Below, in pieces: positions 32,814 through 41,618 of a stretch of DNA of 48,174 nucleotides. Positions within the stretch are counted from its first letter, which is position 1, and every line of letters begins with the position of its first letter. Origin of the DNA: Paracoccaceae bacterium. Its GTDB lineage: Bacteria > Pseudomonadota > Alphaproteobacteria > Rhodobacterales > Rhodobacteraceae. Location: assembly GCA_028285485.1 (NCBI GenBank), contig JANQPC010000066.1:1-48174 (forward strand). The letters are read 5' to 3'. Made by a program: the position numbers and the translations under genes. The notes beneath the pieces were generated by a model. That model did not search any database, was not told the DNA's origin, and saw only the letters and a program-made list of their open reading frames with translations.

Positions 32814-32832
32814 CGCCCCGGGTGCCGGGGCG
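32814..32832. repeat. Strong GC hairpin in the leader of the Sua5 gene
   Basis: CGCCCCGG (32814-32821), loop GTG, CCGGGGCG (32825-32832): an 8-bp perfect stem 25 nt before the Sua5 start, in the 104-bp divergent gap to the dehydrogenase gene. No U-run follows on either strand. Confidence 0.45.
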
Positions 32833-32857
32833 ATCAACTGGGACGCAGCGTCACGTA

Positions 32858-33805
32858 ATGGGCGGAGTGGAAACGGAAATCCTGCCTGCCGATGCCCCGG
32901 GCGTCGCGCGCGCAGCCGCGCTGTTGCGGGCCGGGGCAAGCGTGGCCTTCCCCACCGAAACGGTCTACGGCCTTGGCGCGCGGGCCGATGATGCTGCGGC
33001 GGTGGCCGGGATTTTCGAGGCCAAGGGGCGGCCCGCCTTCAATCCGCTGATCGTGCATGTGGCAACGTTCGGGGCGGCGGACGGCCTTGCGCGCTTCCCG
33101 GAGGCGGCGAAACGGCTTGCCGCAGCCTTCTGGCCGGGCCCGCTTACTTTGGTTGTGCCAATGCGGGCCGAGGCCGGGATTGCCGCGGCGGTTACGGCGG
33201 GCCAGCCCACGATTGCTCTGCGGGTGCCGGAGAACGCGCTGGTCCAGGCGCTCTTGCGGGAGGTAGGGCTGCCAGTCGCGGCGCCCTCGGCAAACCCCTC
33301 TGGCCGGGTGAGCCCGACAACGGCGGCGCATGTGATGGCAGGGCTTTCGGGGCGCATTTCGGCGGTGCTCGATGGCGGGCCCTGCGCGGTGGGGCTCGAA
33401 TCAACGATCGTTGGGTTCGCGGGCGGCCCCACACTTTTGCGCCCCGGCGGGCTTCCGGCAGAGGCGATCGAGGCCTGCCTCGGCCAGCCCCTTGCCGTGC
33501 AGGAGGGCGGCGCGGTTTCGGCACCCGGGCAGCTAGCCTCGCATTATGCGCCGCGCGCCGCGCTTCGGCTAAATGCCGGGGCGGCGGGGGAGGGCGAGGT
33601 GTTTCTTGGCTTCGGGCCCGGCGCGTTTGACGAAAACCTCTCGCCAACCGGCGATCTTTCCGAAGCCGCCGCGCGCCTCTTTTCCACCCTCCGCGCGCTG
33701 GATGCGCGTGGGGCTGGCAGGATTGCGGTAGCCACGATCCCCGATCACGGGCTGGGCCGCGCGATCAACGACAGGCTGCGCCGTGCTGCGGCACCGCGCG
33801 ATTAG
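32858..33805 (+). CDS. L-threonylcarbamoyladenylate synthase, Sua5 type
   Basis: The enzyme makes threonylcarbamoyl-AMP from threonine, bicarbonate and ATP, the precursor of the t6A modification at position 37 of ANN-reading tRNAs. The 315-residue product has the YrdC/TsaC domain (FPTETVYGLGA; KGRPAFNPLI; 'APSANPSGRVSPT') and a C-terminal Sua5 extension joined by 'PGQLASHYAPRAALR', so it is the longer Sua5 form rather than TsaC. The ATG at 32858 is used; the ribosome site is weak. Its stop overlaps that of the convergent YqgE gene by 3-4 nt. Confidence 0.93.
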   Translation: MGGVETEILPADAPGVARAAALLRAGASVAFPTETVYGLGARADDAAAVAGIFEAKGRPAFNPLIVHVATFGAADGLARFPEAAKRLAAAFWPGPLTLVVPMRAEAGIAAAVTAGQPTIALRVPENALVQALLREVGLPVAAPSANPSGRVSPTTAAHVMAGLSGRISAVLDGGPCAVGLESTIVGFAGGPTLLRPGGLPAEAIEACLGQPLAVQEGGAVSAPGQLASHYAPRAALRLNAGAAGEGEVFLGFGPGAFDENLSPTGDLSEAAARLFSTLRALDARGAGRIAVATIPDHGLGRAINDRLRRAAAPRD

Positions 33806-34359
33806 GCGCGCCCGGCCTGCGCCGAAAGGGTGGAGGCTTCGATGCCCATCGATTTCAGCGCAGCTTCCCATTTCAGATCGTCGACCGGGTGGAACACGAT
33901 ATCGCTCGTGGCATCGCAGTTTAGCCAGCCGTTTTCGCCGAACTCATCCTCAAGCTGGCCCGGCCCCCACCCTGCATAACCCAGCGCGAGGAGCGCCCGG
34001 GCGGGGCCATCGCCCTCGGCAATATCGCGCAGGATGTCGAGCGTTGCGGTCATTCCGATCCCCGGCGTGACGCGCAGGGTTGAGGTATTGCTTTCGTAAT
34101 CGTTGGAATGCAGCACGAAACCGCGCCCGTGTTCCACGGGGCCCCCGAAGTGAATCACGAGCTCCTCACAGGGGCGGGTCGCCTCGATCCCCAATTGTTC
34201 CAGAAGATCGGCGGTGGGCAGTTCCGGCGTGGGTTTGTTCACGATCAGGCCCATCGCGCCCTTGTCGGAATGCTCGCACAGAAACACCACGCTTCTCTCG
34301 AAGCGCGGATCGGTCATGCCCGGCATGGCGATCAAGAGCTTTCCGGTAAGATCCTGCAT
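33802..34359 (-). CDS. UPF0301 protein (YqgE/AlgH)
   Basis: A 185-residue protein of the YqgE/AlgH family, opening MQDLTGKLLIAMPGMTDPRF with 'SVVFLCEHSDKGAMGLIVNK' and 'HFGGPVE', the conserved blocks. Function is unresolved; relatives have been linked to regulation. GGAGG lies 10 nt before the ATG at 34359. Divergent from the DsbD-like gene. Confidence 0.93.
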   Translation of the reverse strand: MQDLTGKLLIAMPGMTDPRFERSVVFLCEHSDKGAMGLIVNKPTPELPTADLLEQLGIEATRPCEELVIHFGGPVEHGRGFVLHSNDYESNTSTLRVTPGIGMTATLDILRDIAEGDGPARALLALGYAGWGPGQLEDEFGENGWLNCDATSDIVFHPVDDLKWEAALKSMGIEASTLSAQAGRA

Positions 34360-34465
34360 CGGTGTGGTACCTCCACGCGCAAAGAGTGTGTTTGCTTCGC
34401 GCTCGGTGCAAGTGCGCGAACGGGCACAGTGCGGGATTGTCGCCGGAATGTGATTTTGCTTGTGA

Positions 34466-35296
34466 ATGCGCCTCACTATGTTCGGCGCCATGATGTTTCG
34501 CCCGCTCATATCTGCCGCGATCGGCTGTTTCGTGCTGGTTCAGCCCTCCGTTGCGCTGGATCTTGAGGAAATCGTAACGGCGCGCGCGCTTCCGGGCGCC
34601 CCGCAGCCGGATGGCACCCATATCGCGGGGCTGGAAATCCAGCTTGCGCCGGGGTGGAAAACCTACTGGCGGCAGCCTGGCGAGGGCGGAATTCCGCCGC
34701 GGTTCAATTGGGCCGACTCGGAAAATATCGGCGTGATTGAGCCGCATTGGCCGGTGCCCGAAATAAGCTGGCAGAACGGGATACGCAGCATCGGCTATGA
34801 GGGGCGCGTCACGATTCCGCTGCGCGTAAGCCCTTCGGCAGAGGGCGCGCCCATGCGGCTGGCGGGCGAGATCCAGATCGGGGTGTGTGAAGAGATCTGC
34901 ATCCCCGTCACGCTGCGGATCAACACGGATCTTGGCGGCGGTGTGGAACTGGTGCCCGCCCTTGCCGCGGCGCTGTCAGACCGCCCGATGCAGCCCGCGG
35001 AGGCGGATGTGCGGGAGGTGGCCTGCGAGATCACGCCGGTGGCCGATGGCATGCGCGTTGTCTACTCCGTTTCGATGCCCGCGCTGGGCGGAGAAGAGGA
35101 AGCCGCGATCGAATTCGCCGATCCTGCGGTTTGGGTGACCGAGCCCGTTGCCTCGCGCGATGGCGGAGAACTGAGCGTTTCGGCAGAGCTTGTGCCGCCG
35201 GAAACCGCACCCTTTTCCATCGCGCGGCAGGATCTGCGTCTCACGGTGTTCGGCGCAAGCGGCGCGGTGGATATTCAGGGCTGCTCGGCGGGCTGA
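34466..35296 (+). CDS. Exported DsbD-alpha-like (DsbC/DsbD N-terminal) protein
   Basis: A 276-residue secreted protein with a signal peptide (hydrophobic segment to about residue 30, ending VALD) and a domain resembling the periplasmic N-terminal module of the thiol reductase DsbD. It includes the paired cysteines 'IGVCEEICIP' expected to form the exchangeable disulfide, and a final cysteine near the end. The membrane (beta) and thioredoxin (gamma) domains of DsbD are absent here, so it must work with other partners. Three nearby ATGs (34466, 34478, 34490) could be the start. Its 3' end overlaps the convergent RND gene by 22 nt. Confidence 0.82.
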   Translation: MRLTMFGAMMFRPLISAAIGCFVLVQPSVALDLEEIVTARALPGAPQPDGTHIAGLEIQLAPGWKTYWRQPGEGGIPPRFNWADSENIGVIEPHWPVPEISWQNGIRSIGYEGRVTIPLRVSPSAEGAPMRLAGEIQIGVCEEICIPVTLRINTDLGGGVELVPALAAALSDRPMQPAEADVREVACEITPVADGMRVVYSVSMPALGGEEEAAIEFADPAVWVTEPVASRDGGELSVSAELVPPETAPFSIARQDLRLTVFGASGAVDIQGCSAG

Positions 35297-38200
35297 CCGC
35301 GGCGCCTGATCAGCAAGGCCGCTGCGGTGGCCCAGACAATCAGCAGGCAAATCAGCGTTCCCGCGATGAAGGCGCCAAAGGCGGCGGCGGGCGATGCGCC
35401 TGCATCGGGGAATACCGCGGCGATCGGCGCAATCATACGGCCCTGAACGGCCACGCTTCCAAGCGTGACAGCGAAGGCTGCGGCGGAAAGGAGGGCGAAG
35501 GCGAGCGTGGCGCGGCCCACCGGCGTTGCCCGGAAGCGCAGCGCGCGGCGCATCGCAGTCACCTGGCCGGAGATATCCTGGCCCACCGCAAGGATCGCGG
35601 GCACCACCAGCAACACGAGCACAAGCCCGAAGCCCAGCCCGTAAACAAGGGTGATCACCGTGGGTTTCAGAAACTGGGCCTGCTGCGATGTTTCAAACAG
35701 AAGGGGCGTCAAGCCCAACACGGTGGTGAGCGTTGTCAGAAGCACCGGGCGCAACCGGTCTGCCGCGCCATCGATGATGGCGGGGAACAGGCCGCGGCTT
35801 TCGGCATATTCATCCACCGTTGTCACAAGCACGATGGAATCGTTGATGATGATACCCACCATCCCGATAAGGCCCACGACCGAGAACATCGAAAGCGGTA
35901 CGCCCCAGGCATGGTGGCCGTAGATGGTGCCCACAAGGCCGAAGGGCACGATGGCCATCACCACAATCGGGCGCGACCAGCTCGAAAACACCCAGGCCAG
36001 CGTAAGGTAGATCCCCGCAAGGCACAGGATCAGCCCGGTCAGGGCATCGCTGAGAAATTCGTCCTCCTGCTCGGCCAGGCCCGAAAGCTGGGTGGTAACG
36101 CCGTAATTGGCCTCGATCTGCGGCAGGAATTGCTCTTCGAGCGCCGTGCGCACGGCCTGGGCGCGGGCCGGATCATCTTCCGAGATATCGCCTGAAACGG
36201 TTGCCACGCGCAGCCCGTTTTCCCGCCGCACCGTTGAAAACCCGCTTTCGGTGGTGATCGTCACGATATCGGCCACCGGAACGTAAGCGCCCTCCGGGGT
36301 GCGGATCTGGGTGCGTTCAAGGAAATCGGCGGTCAGTTCGCCGGCGGGAATTTCCACCCGGATCGCGGCGGTGCGCGGGCCGTCGGGGAAGGTTGCAGCC
36401 TCGATCCCGCCCAGCCTGTCGCGCAGCACCCGGCCCAGGCTGTCAATCGAAAGGCCAAGCGCCTGGCCCTGGGCGGTCAGCTCAAGCACCAGTTCATCCT
36501 TGTCGAAGGCAAGCGTGTCTTCGAGGGCAGAGACTTCAGGGAATTGCGCCAGAAGCGTCTTCAGCTCTTCCGCCGCCGCCTTCAGCGTGTCGGCCGTGGC
36601 GCCAAAGAGCTCAACCGAGAGCGCATCGCCGCCGGGCCCGTTCCGCGCACCGCGAAAGGCGAGAGTTTCCAGCATCGGATGGCGGGGCACGGCATCCTGC
36701 AGATCGCCCACAACCCTGAAGGCGGAATAGGGGCGAAGATCGGCATCGATCAGTTCGATGGAGATCGCGCCAAGCTGATCGGGCTCTTTGGTATCGGCGC
36801 CCGAAAGGCCGCGGCCCGACGTGCCGCCCACCTCGGCCACCACATAGGCGATCGGGTTGCGCCCATGCTCGGCTTCAAGCGCGGCGCCCACATCTTCCAC
36901 CGTGTCTTGCAGAGCGCGCATCACCTCGAACGTGTCTTCGCGCGTCGCGCCCGGTAGCATGGCGAAATTGCCGGTGATCGAATTCCGCTCGGGCGCATTG
37001 AAGAAGCGCCATTGCACATCGCCGCTCAGAAAAAGGCTCACCTGGCTTGCCAGCAAAACGAAGGCCCCGGCAATCACTGGGTAGCGGGCAGCGATCACTC
37101 CGGCCATGAACGGCCGGAAAAGCCGCTCGCGCACCCACCGGAAGCCCTTGTTTACCTGCCGGCTCGGCCAATCATACCAATGCTCTTTCGCGGTATGCAC
37201 CAGCGCGTGGGCCATGTGATTGGGCAGGATCAGGAAGCATTCGATCAATGAGGCGGTCAGCACCACGATCACGGTAAACGGGATGTCGGCGATCAGATCA
37301 CCAAACCGCCCGCCGATGAAGACAAGGGCCACGAAGGCGATCACCGTGGTGATCGTGGCGCTGAACACGGGCATGAACATCCGCCGCGCCGCATTTTCCG
37401 CCGCCTCCTTTGGGCTTTCGCCCAGGCGGCGGGCGCGGAAATCGGCGTGTTCCCCCACCACGATGGCATCGTCCACAACGATGCCGAGCGTGATGATTAG
37501 TGCGAAGAGCGAGACCATGTTCAGCGTCAGCCCCGCGGCATACATCATCGCGATGGCCGCCGTCATCGCCACCGGGATACCGGCGGCCACCCAGAAGGCG
37601 GTGCGGGCGTTGAGAAAGAGGAACAAGAGCGCCACGACAAGCGCGAGCCCGATGATCCCATTATCGAGCAGGATGTTGAGACGCGCGGTGATCGCCTCGG
37701 CGCGGGTGCGGATAAGATCGATCGTCACGCCTTCGGGCAGCGTGGCTTCAATGGTGGCCGCCACCTGTTCCACATCCCGCTGGATCTCGATTGCATCGCC
37801 GCTTTCACTGCGATCGACGCGGATCGAAATGGCCGGGTTGTTGCCCACGTAATAGGCGCGTTCGCGATCCACACCTTCGGTGAACACCGTGGCGACATCG
37901 CCTATGGTGAGGGGCGCGCCATCGGCCTCGGCCCGAAGCACGATGTTTGCCACGGCTTCGGCGCTGCGCTTTTCTACGCCCGTGCGCACGCGGGCCGCAT
38001 CCGCGATATCGCCGGCAGGATCGGCCTCTGCCTCTGCCGCAATCGCCTCGGCAATCTCGCGCATCGTCACGTCATGGCGAATGAGCGCGAGCGTGGGTAC
38101 TTCCACGATCGTTTCGGGTGCGGCGATGCCCCGTATCGTGGTTCGGGTCACCCCTTCGGCAAAGAGCCGACCGGTGAATTCATCGGCGAAACGGGCAAGC

Positions 38201-38673
38201 TGATCCACGCCCACGGGCCCGGTGATCACCACATCCGTCACCCTGTCGCGCCAGGCGCCCCGCCGCACGGTGGGCTCGTCAATGCCCTCGGGCAGGTTGG
38301 AGACGCTATCCACAGCGGTCTGCACCTCATCGGTGGCGCGCGCGATATCCCAGCCCGGCTCAAATTCCAGCCGGATCGTGGCCCTGCCCTCGCGTGCGGT
38401 GGCCGAGGTGCTTTCAACGCCCTCGACGGCGATCAGAACCGGTTCGAGAACCTGTATGATCCCACGGTCGATATCCTCCGCCCCCGCCCCCTCCCAAGAG
38501 GCCGATACGGTGACGTTTTCCACCACGACATCTGGGAAAAACTGCGCGCGCATGTTGGGCGCCGCGGCGAGGCCCAGCATCACGAGAACCGCCAGAAGAA
38601 GGTTCGCGGCAGTTCGGTGGCGTGTGAAATAGGCGATGATGCCGCCAACCGGCGAGGGGTTCGCGCGCGCCAT
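35275..38673 (-). CDS. RND efflux transporter, inner-membrane pump
   Basis: A 1132-residue resistance-nodulation-division permease (HAE1/AcrB family). One helix lies at residues 20-40, a large periplasmic porter region follows, then the first helix bundle with the proton-relay pair in 'GIVVDDAIVVGEHADFRARR', a second periplasmic repeat and a second bundle ending in charged residues. It exports hydrophobic compounds with the adaptor encoded just upstream. No outer-membrane channel gene is adjacent, so TolC must come from elsewhere. Begins 3 nt after the adaptor stop. The exported compounds cannot be told. Confidence 0.95.
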   Translation of the reverse strand: MARANPSPVGGIIAYFTRHRTAANLLLAVLVMLGLAAAPNMRAQFFPDVVVENVTVSASWEGAGAEDIDRGIIQVLEPVLIAVEGVESTSATAREGRATIRLEFEPGWDIARATDEVQTAVDSVSNLPEGIDEPTVRRGAWRDRVTDVVITGPVGVDQLARFADEFTGRLFAEGVTRTTIRGIAAPETIVEVPTLALIRHDVTMREIAEAIAAEAEADPAGDIADAARVRTGVEKRSAEAVANIVLRAEADGAPLTIGDVATVFTEGVDRERAYYVGNNPAISIRVDRSESGDAIEIQRDVEQVAATIEATLPEGVTIDLIRTRAEAITARLNILLDNGIIGLALVVALLFLFLNARTAFWVAAGIPVAMTAAIAMMYAAGLTLNMVSLFALIITLGIVVDDAIVVGEHADFRARRLGESPKEAAENAARRMFMPVFSATITTVIAFVALVFIGGRFGDLIADIPFTVIVVLTASLIECFLILPNHMAHALVHTAKEHWYDWPSRQVNKGFRWVRERLFRPFMAGVIAARYPVIAGAFVLLASQVSLFLSGDVQWRFFNAPERNSITGNFAMLPGATREDTFEVMRALQDTVEDVGAALEAEHGRNPIAYVVAEVGGTSGRGLSGADTKEPDQLGAISIELIDADLRPYSAFRVVGDLQDAVPRHPMLETLAFRGARNGPGGDALSVELFGATADTLKAAAEELKTLLAQFPEVSALEDTLAFDKDELVLELTAQGQALGLSIDSLGRVLRDRLGGIEAATFPDGPRTAAIRVEIPAGELTADFLERTQIRTPEGAYVPVADIVTITTESGFSTVRRENGLRVATVSGDISEDDPARAQAVRTALEEQFLPQIEANYGVTTQLSGLAEQEDEFLSDALTGLILCLAGIYLTLAWVFSSWSRPIVVMAIVPFGLVGTIYGHHAWGVPLSMFSVVGLIGMVGIIINDSIVLVTTVDEYAESRGLFPAIIDGAADRLRPVLLTTLTTVLGLTPLLFETSQQAQFLKPTVITLVYGLGFGLVLVLLVVPAILAVGQDISGQVTAMRRALRFRATPVGRATLAFALLSAAAFAVTLGSVAVQGRMIAPIAAVFPDAGASPAAAFGAFIAGTLICLLIVWATAAALLIRRRGQPAEQP

Positions 38674-38676
38674 CGC

Positions 38677-40134
38677 CTAGCCGCCCATGCGCGCTTCGAT
38701 GCGCGCCACCATGCGCGCGGGCACTTGCGGTTGCGAGAGCTGGGCGAGCAGCCGTTCCTTGGCTTCCGACGGCATCCGCTCATTGCCTTCTATGAAGGCC
38801 ACAAGGCGGGCGCGCCGGGCCTCATCGAGTTCAACGAGATCCGGCTCATCCGCTTCCGCCTCAGCCTCGGGGCGGATCGGGCGCACGCGGATGCCATCGC
38901 CCAGAAACGGCGTGCGCTCGGCCACCACTTCGCGCCCTTCGAGGCCCGCGGCCTGAACGATCACGTCGTCGCCCTGCCGGCGGAGTAGCGCCACGGGCGC
39001 CGTTTCCAGCCGATCATCGGCGCCAATTGTGAGAACGGTCTCACGCCCGTCCACCGCGGTTGCGGGCAGGCGCACCACGTTCGATAGCGGGGGTTCGGAG
39101 AGCGTGACCGTTACGAAATCGCCTGGGCGAAAGCCCGGCGCGCCATCGAGCGCGGCAAAAAGCTGGCGGCCCGTCTGGCCTTCGGAGACCACGGCGCTTT
39201 CGCGGGTGATCCGGCCTCCGGCGACGAGATCGATGCCCAGAACGTCCAGCGAAACGGCCACGTCGATATCCGGCAACTGGCCGCCAAGATCGAGGAGCCG
39301 CGCATATTGCGGGGTAGAGACGCGGAACACCGCCTCAAGCGCAGCCGGATCCACCAATTGCCCCAATCGTTCATTGGCGGAGACGATGCCGCCCTCAACC
39401 ACGGTTACCTCCGCCAGAACGCCGGAAAACCGCGCGCGGATTTCGGTATCCGCCAGCCCGCGTTCAGCATCCGCCAGCGCGATCTGGCGGCGCCGCAGCG
39501 CGGTTTCGGCCTGATCCACGGCGGCCTCGGCCTGGGCCAGGGATTGGCGGCGCGACAAAACGGTTTGCCGGGCGGAGGAGACGGCGATTTCGGCATCTTC
39601 CACCGCAGCTTCGGTTCCAAAATCCCGATCAAAGAGGTTGCGCTGGCGCGTCAGCGCCCGTTCGCGCAGCGCCAGCAGTTCCGAGGCCGCCTGAAGCTCA
39701 TCGTCGGCAAGAACGAGGCGGCGTTCGGCATCGCGCAAATCGGCTTCGGCCTCTTCAAGATCGGCCTGCGCGGTATCGCGGCCACCGCGCGCATCCTGAT
39801 CGTCGATCCGCACCAGCAGCGCGCCTTCCTCAACGCTCCCCCCATCCTGAAACTCGGGCGCCAGCCAAACGATCTCTCCGCCCTGTGCGGCGCGCAATTC
39901 CAGGGTGCGGCGGCTGCGGATCTCACCGAAGGTGATCATCTCCGGCACGATTGTTTCGGGCGCGATGGGGATAACGTTGGCCGCAAAGATGCGTTCGCGC
40001 GGTTCGCGCGCGGGCGGCCCATCGCCAAGGCGGCTTTGCAGCGCGCCGTACACCATCTGGCCCGCAAGCGCGATCAGCCCGGCCGTGACCGAGACGAGCA
40101 GCACGCCAAGCAGGCTTTTGCGCAAAAATCTCAT
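38677..40134 (-). CDS. RND efflux periplasmic adaptor (membrane fusion protein)
   Basis: A 485-residue adaptor: an N-terminal membrane anchor (residues 8-30), a lipoyl half-domain, a long coiled-coil hairpin at about residues 120-245 (Ala/Glu/Arg/Gln-rich), the second lipoyl half and a beta-barrel, and then an unusual charged C-terminal tail of about 65 residues ('AEAEADEPDLVELDEARRAR' onward). It links the pump to an outer-membrane channel. First gene of the two-gene operon. Confidence 0.93.
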   Translation of the reverse strand: MRFLRKSLLGVLLVSVTAGLIALAGQMVYGALQSRLGDGPPAREPRERIFAANVIPIAPETIVPEMITFGEIRSRRTLELRAAQGGEIVWLAPEFQDGGSVEEGALLVRIDDQDARGGRDTAQADLEEAEADLRDAERRLVLADDELQAASELLALRERALTRQRNLFDRDFGTEAAVEDAEIAVSSARQTVLSRRQSLAQAEAAVDQAETALRRRQIALADAERGLADTEIRARFSGVLAEVTVVEGGIVSANERLGQLVDPAALEAVFRVSTPQYARLLDLGGQLPDIDVAVSLDVLGIDLVAGGRITRESAVVSEGQTGRQLFAALDGAPGFRPGDFVTVTLSEPPLSNVVRLPATAVDGRETVLTIGADDRLETAPVALLRRQGDDVIVQAAGLEGREVVAERTPFLGDGIRVRPIRPEAEAEADEPDLVELDEARRARLVAFIEGNERMPSEAKERLLAQLSQPQVPARMVARIEARMGG

Positions 40135-40164
40135 TCCAAACCGTTAGTTGCGCCCCGCCATAGG

Positions 40165-40192
40165 CAGATAAACACTAGGGCTCCGGTTCCAA
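40165..40192 (-). promoter_or_regulatory. Candidate sigma-70-like promoter of the RND operon
   Basis: On the minus strand TTGGAA (40192-40187) and TATCTG (40170-40165) are spaced by 16 bp, ending 31 bp upstream of the adaptor start. Both boxes deviate from consensus. Only the 85-bp gap between moaB and the adaptor gene is available for a promoter. Confidence 0.3.
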
Positions 40193-40219
40193 CCTACAAT
40201 AATGTTACGCGGGCGGGCG

Positions 40220-40762
40220 CTATTTCCGTCGCAAGTGTTCCTCAAGCCGCGGCATGATTTCCACGAAATTGCAGGGGCGGTGCCGGCTATCGAACTGGTA
40301 TTCGAGGATCTCGTCCCACGCATCGCGGCAGGCGCCCGGGCTGCCCGGCAGTGCGAAGAGATAGGTGCCGCCCGCTACACCGCCACAGGCGCGGGATTGA
40401 ACCGCCGATGTGCCGATCTTTGCCATGGAAACATGGGTGAAGACGGTGCCGAAGGCTTCGATCTCCTTCTCATATACGTCGCGATGGGCCTCAACGGTCA
40501 CATCCCGGCCCGTGAGGCCGGTGCCGCCTGTAGTGAGCACAACGTCGATTCCTGCGTCGGCGCACCAGGCGCGAAGCTGGTCGGCAATCTCCGCGCGTTC
40601 ATCAGGCAGGATGGCGCGGGCGGCCACGCTATGCCCGGCCTTTTCGATGCGCTCGGCAAGGGTATTGCCGGAACGATCATCTTCCATTGTCCGCGTATCG
40701 GAAACAGTCAGCACCGCAATGCGCACGGGGTGGAAGGGCAGGGTTTCGTCAATCCGGCTCAT
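40220..40762 (-). CDS. moaB: Molybdenum cofactor biosynthesis protein MoaB
   Basis: A 180-residue protein of the MoaB/MogA adenylyltransferase fold; it adenylylates molybdopterin to prepare it for molybdate insertion by MoeA. Markers are 'LTVSDTRTMEDDRSGNTL' and TTGGTGLTGRD near residues 77-87. The ATG at 40762 overlaps the stop of the uracil-DNA glycosylase gene by 4 nt. It lies about 12 kb from the fdhD-mobA-mobB-moeA operon. Confidence 0.94.
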   Translation of the reverse strand: MSRIDETLPFHPVRIAVLTVSDTRTMEDDRSGNTLAERIEKAGHSVAARAILPDERAEIADQLRAWCADAGIDVVLTTGGTGLTGRDVTVEAHRDVYEKEIEAFGTVFTHVSMAKIGTSAVQSRACGGVAGGTYLFALPGSPGACRDAWDEILEYQFDSRHRPCNFVEIMPRLEEHLRRK

Positions 40763-41526
40763 GTGCCCTCCCGCAATCGCGCCTGAAGTTCCAGAAGATC
40801 ATGCCATGCCTCACGCTTCTTCGCGGCGTTGCGCAGAAGGTAGGCGGGGTGGAACATCGGCAGGGCGGGCAGGCCCGCGGCTTCCGTCCACTGCCCCCTG
40901 AGCCGGGTGATGCCCTTGCGCCCGAGAAGCGCCTGGCAGGAGATATTGCCCATGGGCACGATCAGGTCGGGCGCGGCCAGCGCGATATGCCGCTCCACAA
41001 ACGGCAGCATCATTGCGATTTCCTGCGGTTCGGGATCGCGGTTCTGTGGTGGGCGCCACGGCAGGATGTTGGTGATGTACACGGCGCGGTTCGGATCGGC
41101 TTCGGCGCGGCTGAGGCCGATGGCGCCCAGCATCAGATCCAATAGCTGGCCCGCGCGGCCCACGAAGGGGCGGCCCTGCAGATCCTCGTCGCGCCCCGGC
41201 GCCTCGCCGATGATCATCACCCGCGCGCCGGAGGTACCGTCAGCGAAAACGAGGTTGCGCGCGCCCCGGCGCAGATCGCAGTGTTCATAGGTGCCAAGCA
41301 CCGCCTCGAGCGCTTCGAGCGACGCGGCACCTTCGGCCATGGCGCGGGCGATCGCAACGGGATCCGCCGCTTCGGGCGGCGGCGCAGCGCTCGCATCGGC
41401 CGCCGCGCGCTTTCGTTCCGGCACCTTCGGAAGATCGCGCCGATCCACCGGCGCATCGCCGATAGCCTCGGTTGCGCCGAGTTCGATCTGCCAATTCAGA
41501 AGTGCGCGGGCGGCTGCATGATCCAT
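40759..41526 (-). CDS. Family-4-like uracil-DNA glycosylase lacking the Fe-S cysteines
   Basis: The enzyme removes uracil from DNA at the start of base excision repair. The 255-residue product has the family-4 motifs: GEAPGRDED (107-115), 'GRPFVGRAGQLLD', 'ITNILPWRPPQNRDP' and the C-terminal HPAYLLR (226-232). The four cysteines that bind a [4Fe-4S] cluster in classical family 4 are mostly absent: Y80, C83, W157 and M173 occupy the sites. The first 70 residues are a poorly conserved Ala/Pro-rich extension. It overlaps moaB by 4 nt and diverges from pyrB. It may belong to a cluster-less alphaproteobacterial subclass. Confidence 0.88.
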   Translation of the reverse strand: MDHAAARALLNWQIELGATEAIGDAPVDRRDLPKVPERKRAAADASAAPPPEAADPVAIARAMAEGAASLEALEAVLGTYEHCDLRRGARNLVFADGTSGARVMIIGEAPGRDEDLQGRPFVGRAGQLLDLMLGAIGLSRAEADPNRAVYITNILPWRPPQNRDPEPQEIAMMLPFVERHIALAAPDLIVPMGNISCQALLGRKGITRLRGQWTEAAGLPALPMFHPAYLLRNAAKKREAWHDLLELQARLREGT

Positions 41527-41563
41527 CGCCCCAAGCTAGGCCGCGGGCGCAGGGAGGTAAACC

Positions 41564-41592
41564 TTGCCGCCCCCCGCGGTGCTTCCTATAAC
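41564..41592 (+). promoter_or_regulatory. Sigma-70 promoter of the pyrB operon
   Basis: TTGCCG (41564-41569), a 17-bp spacer and TATAAC (41587-41592) make a good housekeeping promoter 27 bp upstream of the pyrB start at 41619, so the leader is about 20 nt. It lies in the 92-bp divergent gap with the uracil-DNA glycosylase gene. Confidence 0.6.
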
Positions 41593-41618
41593 CGGGCGCG
41601 GAAACGGCAGGGCTGTGG

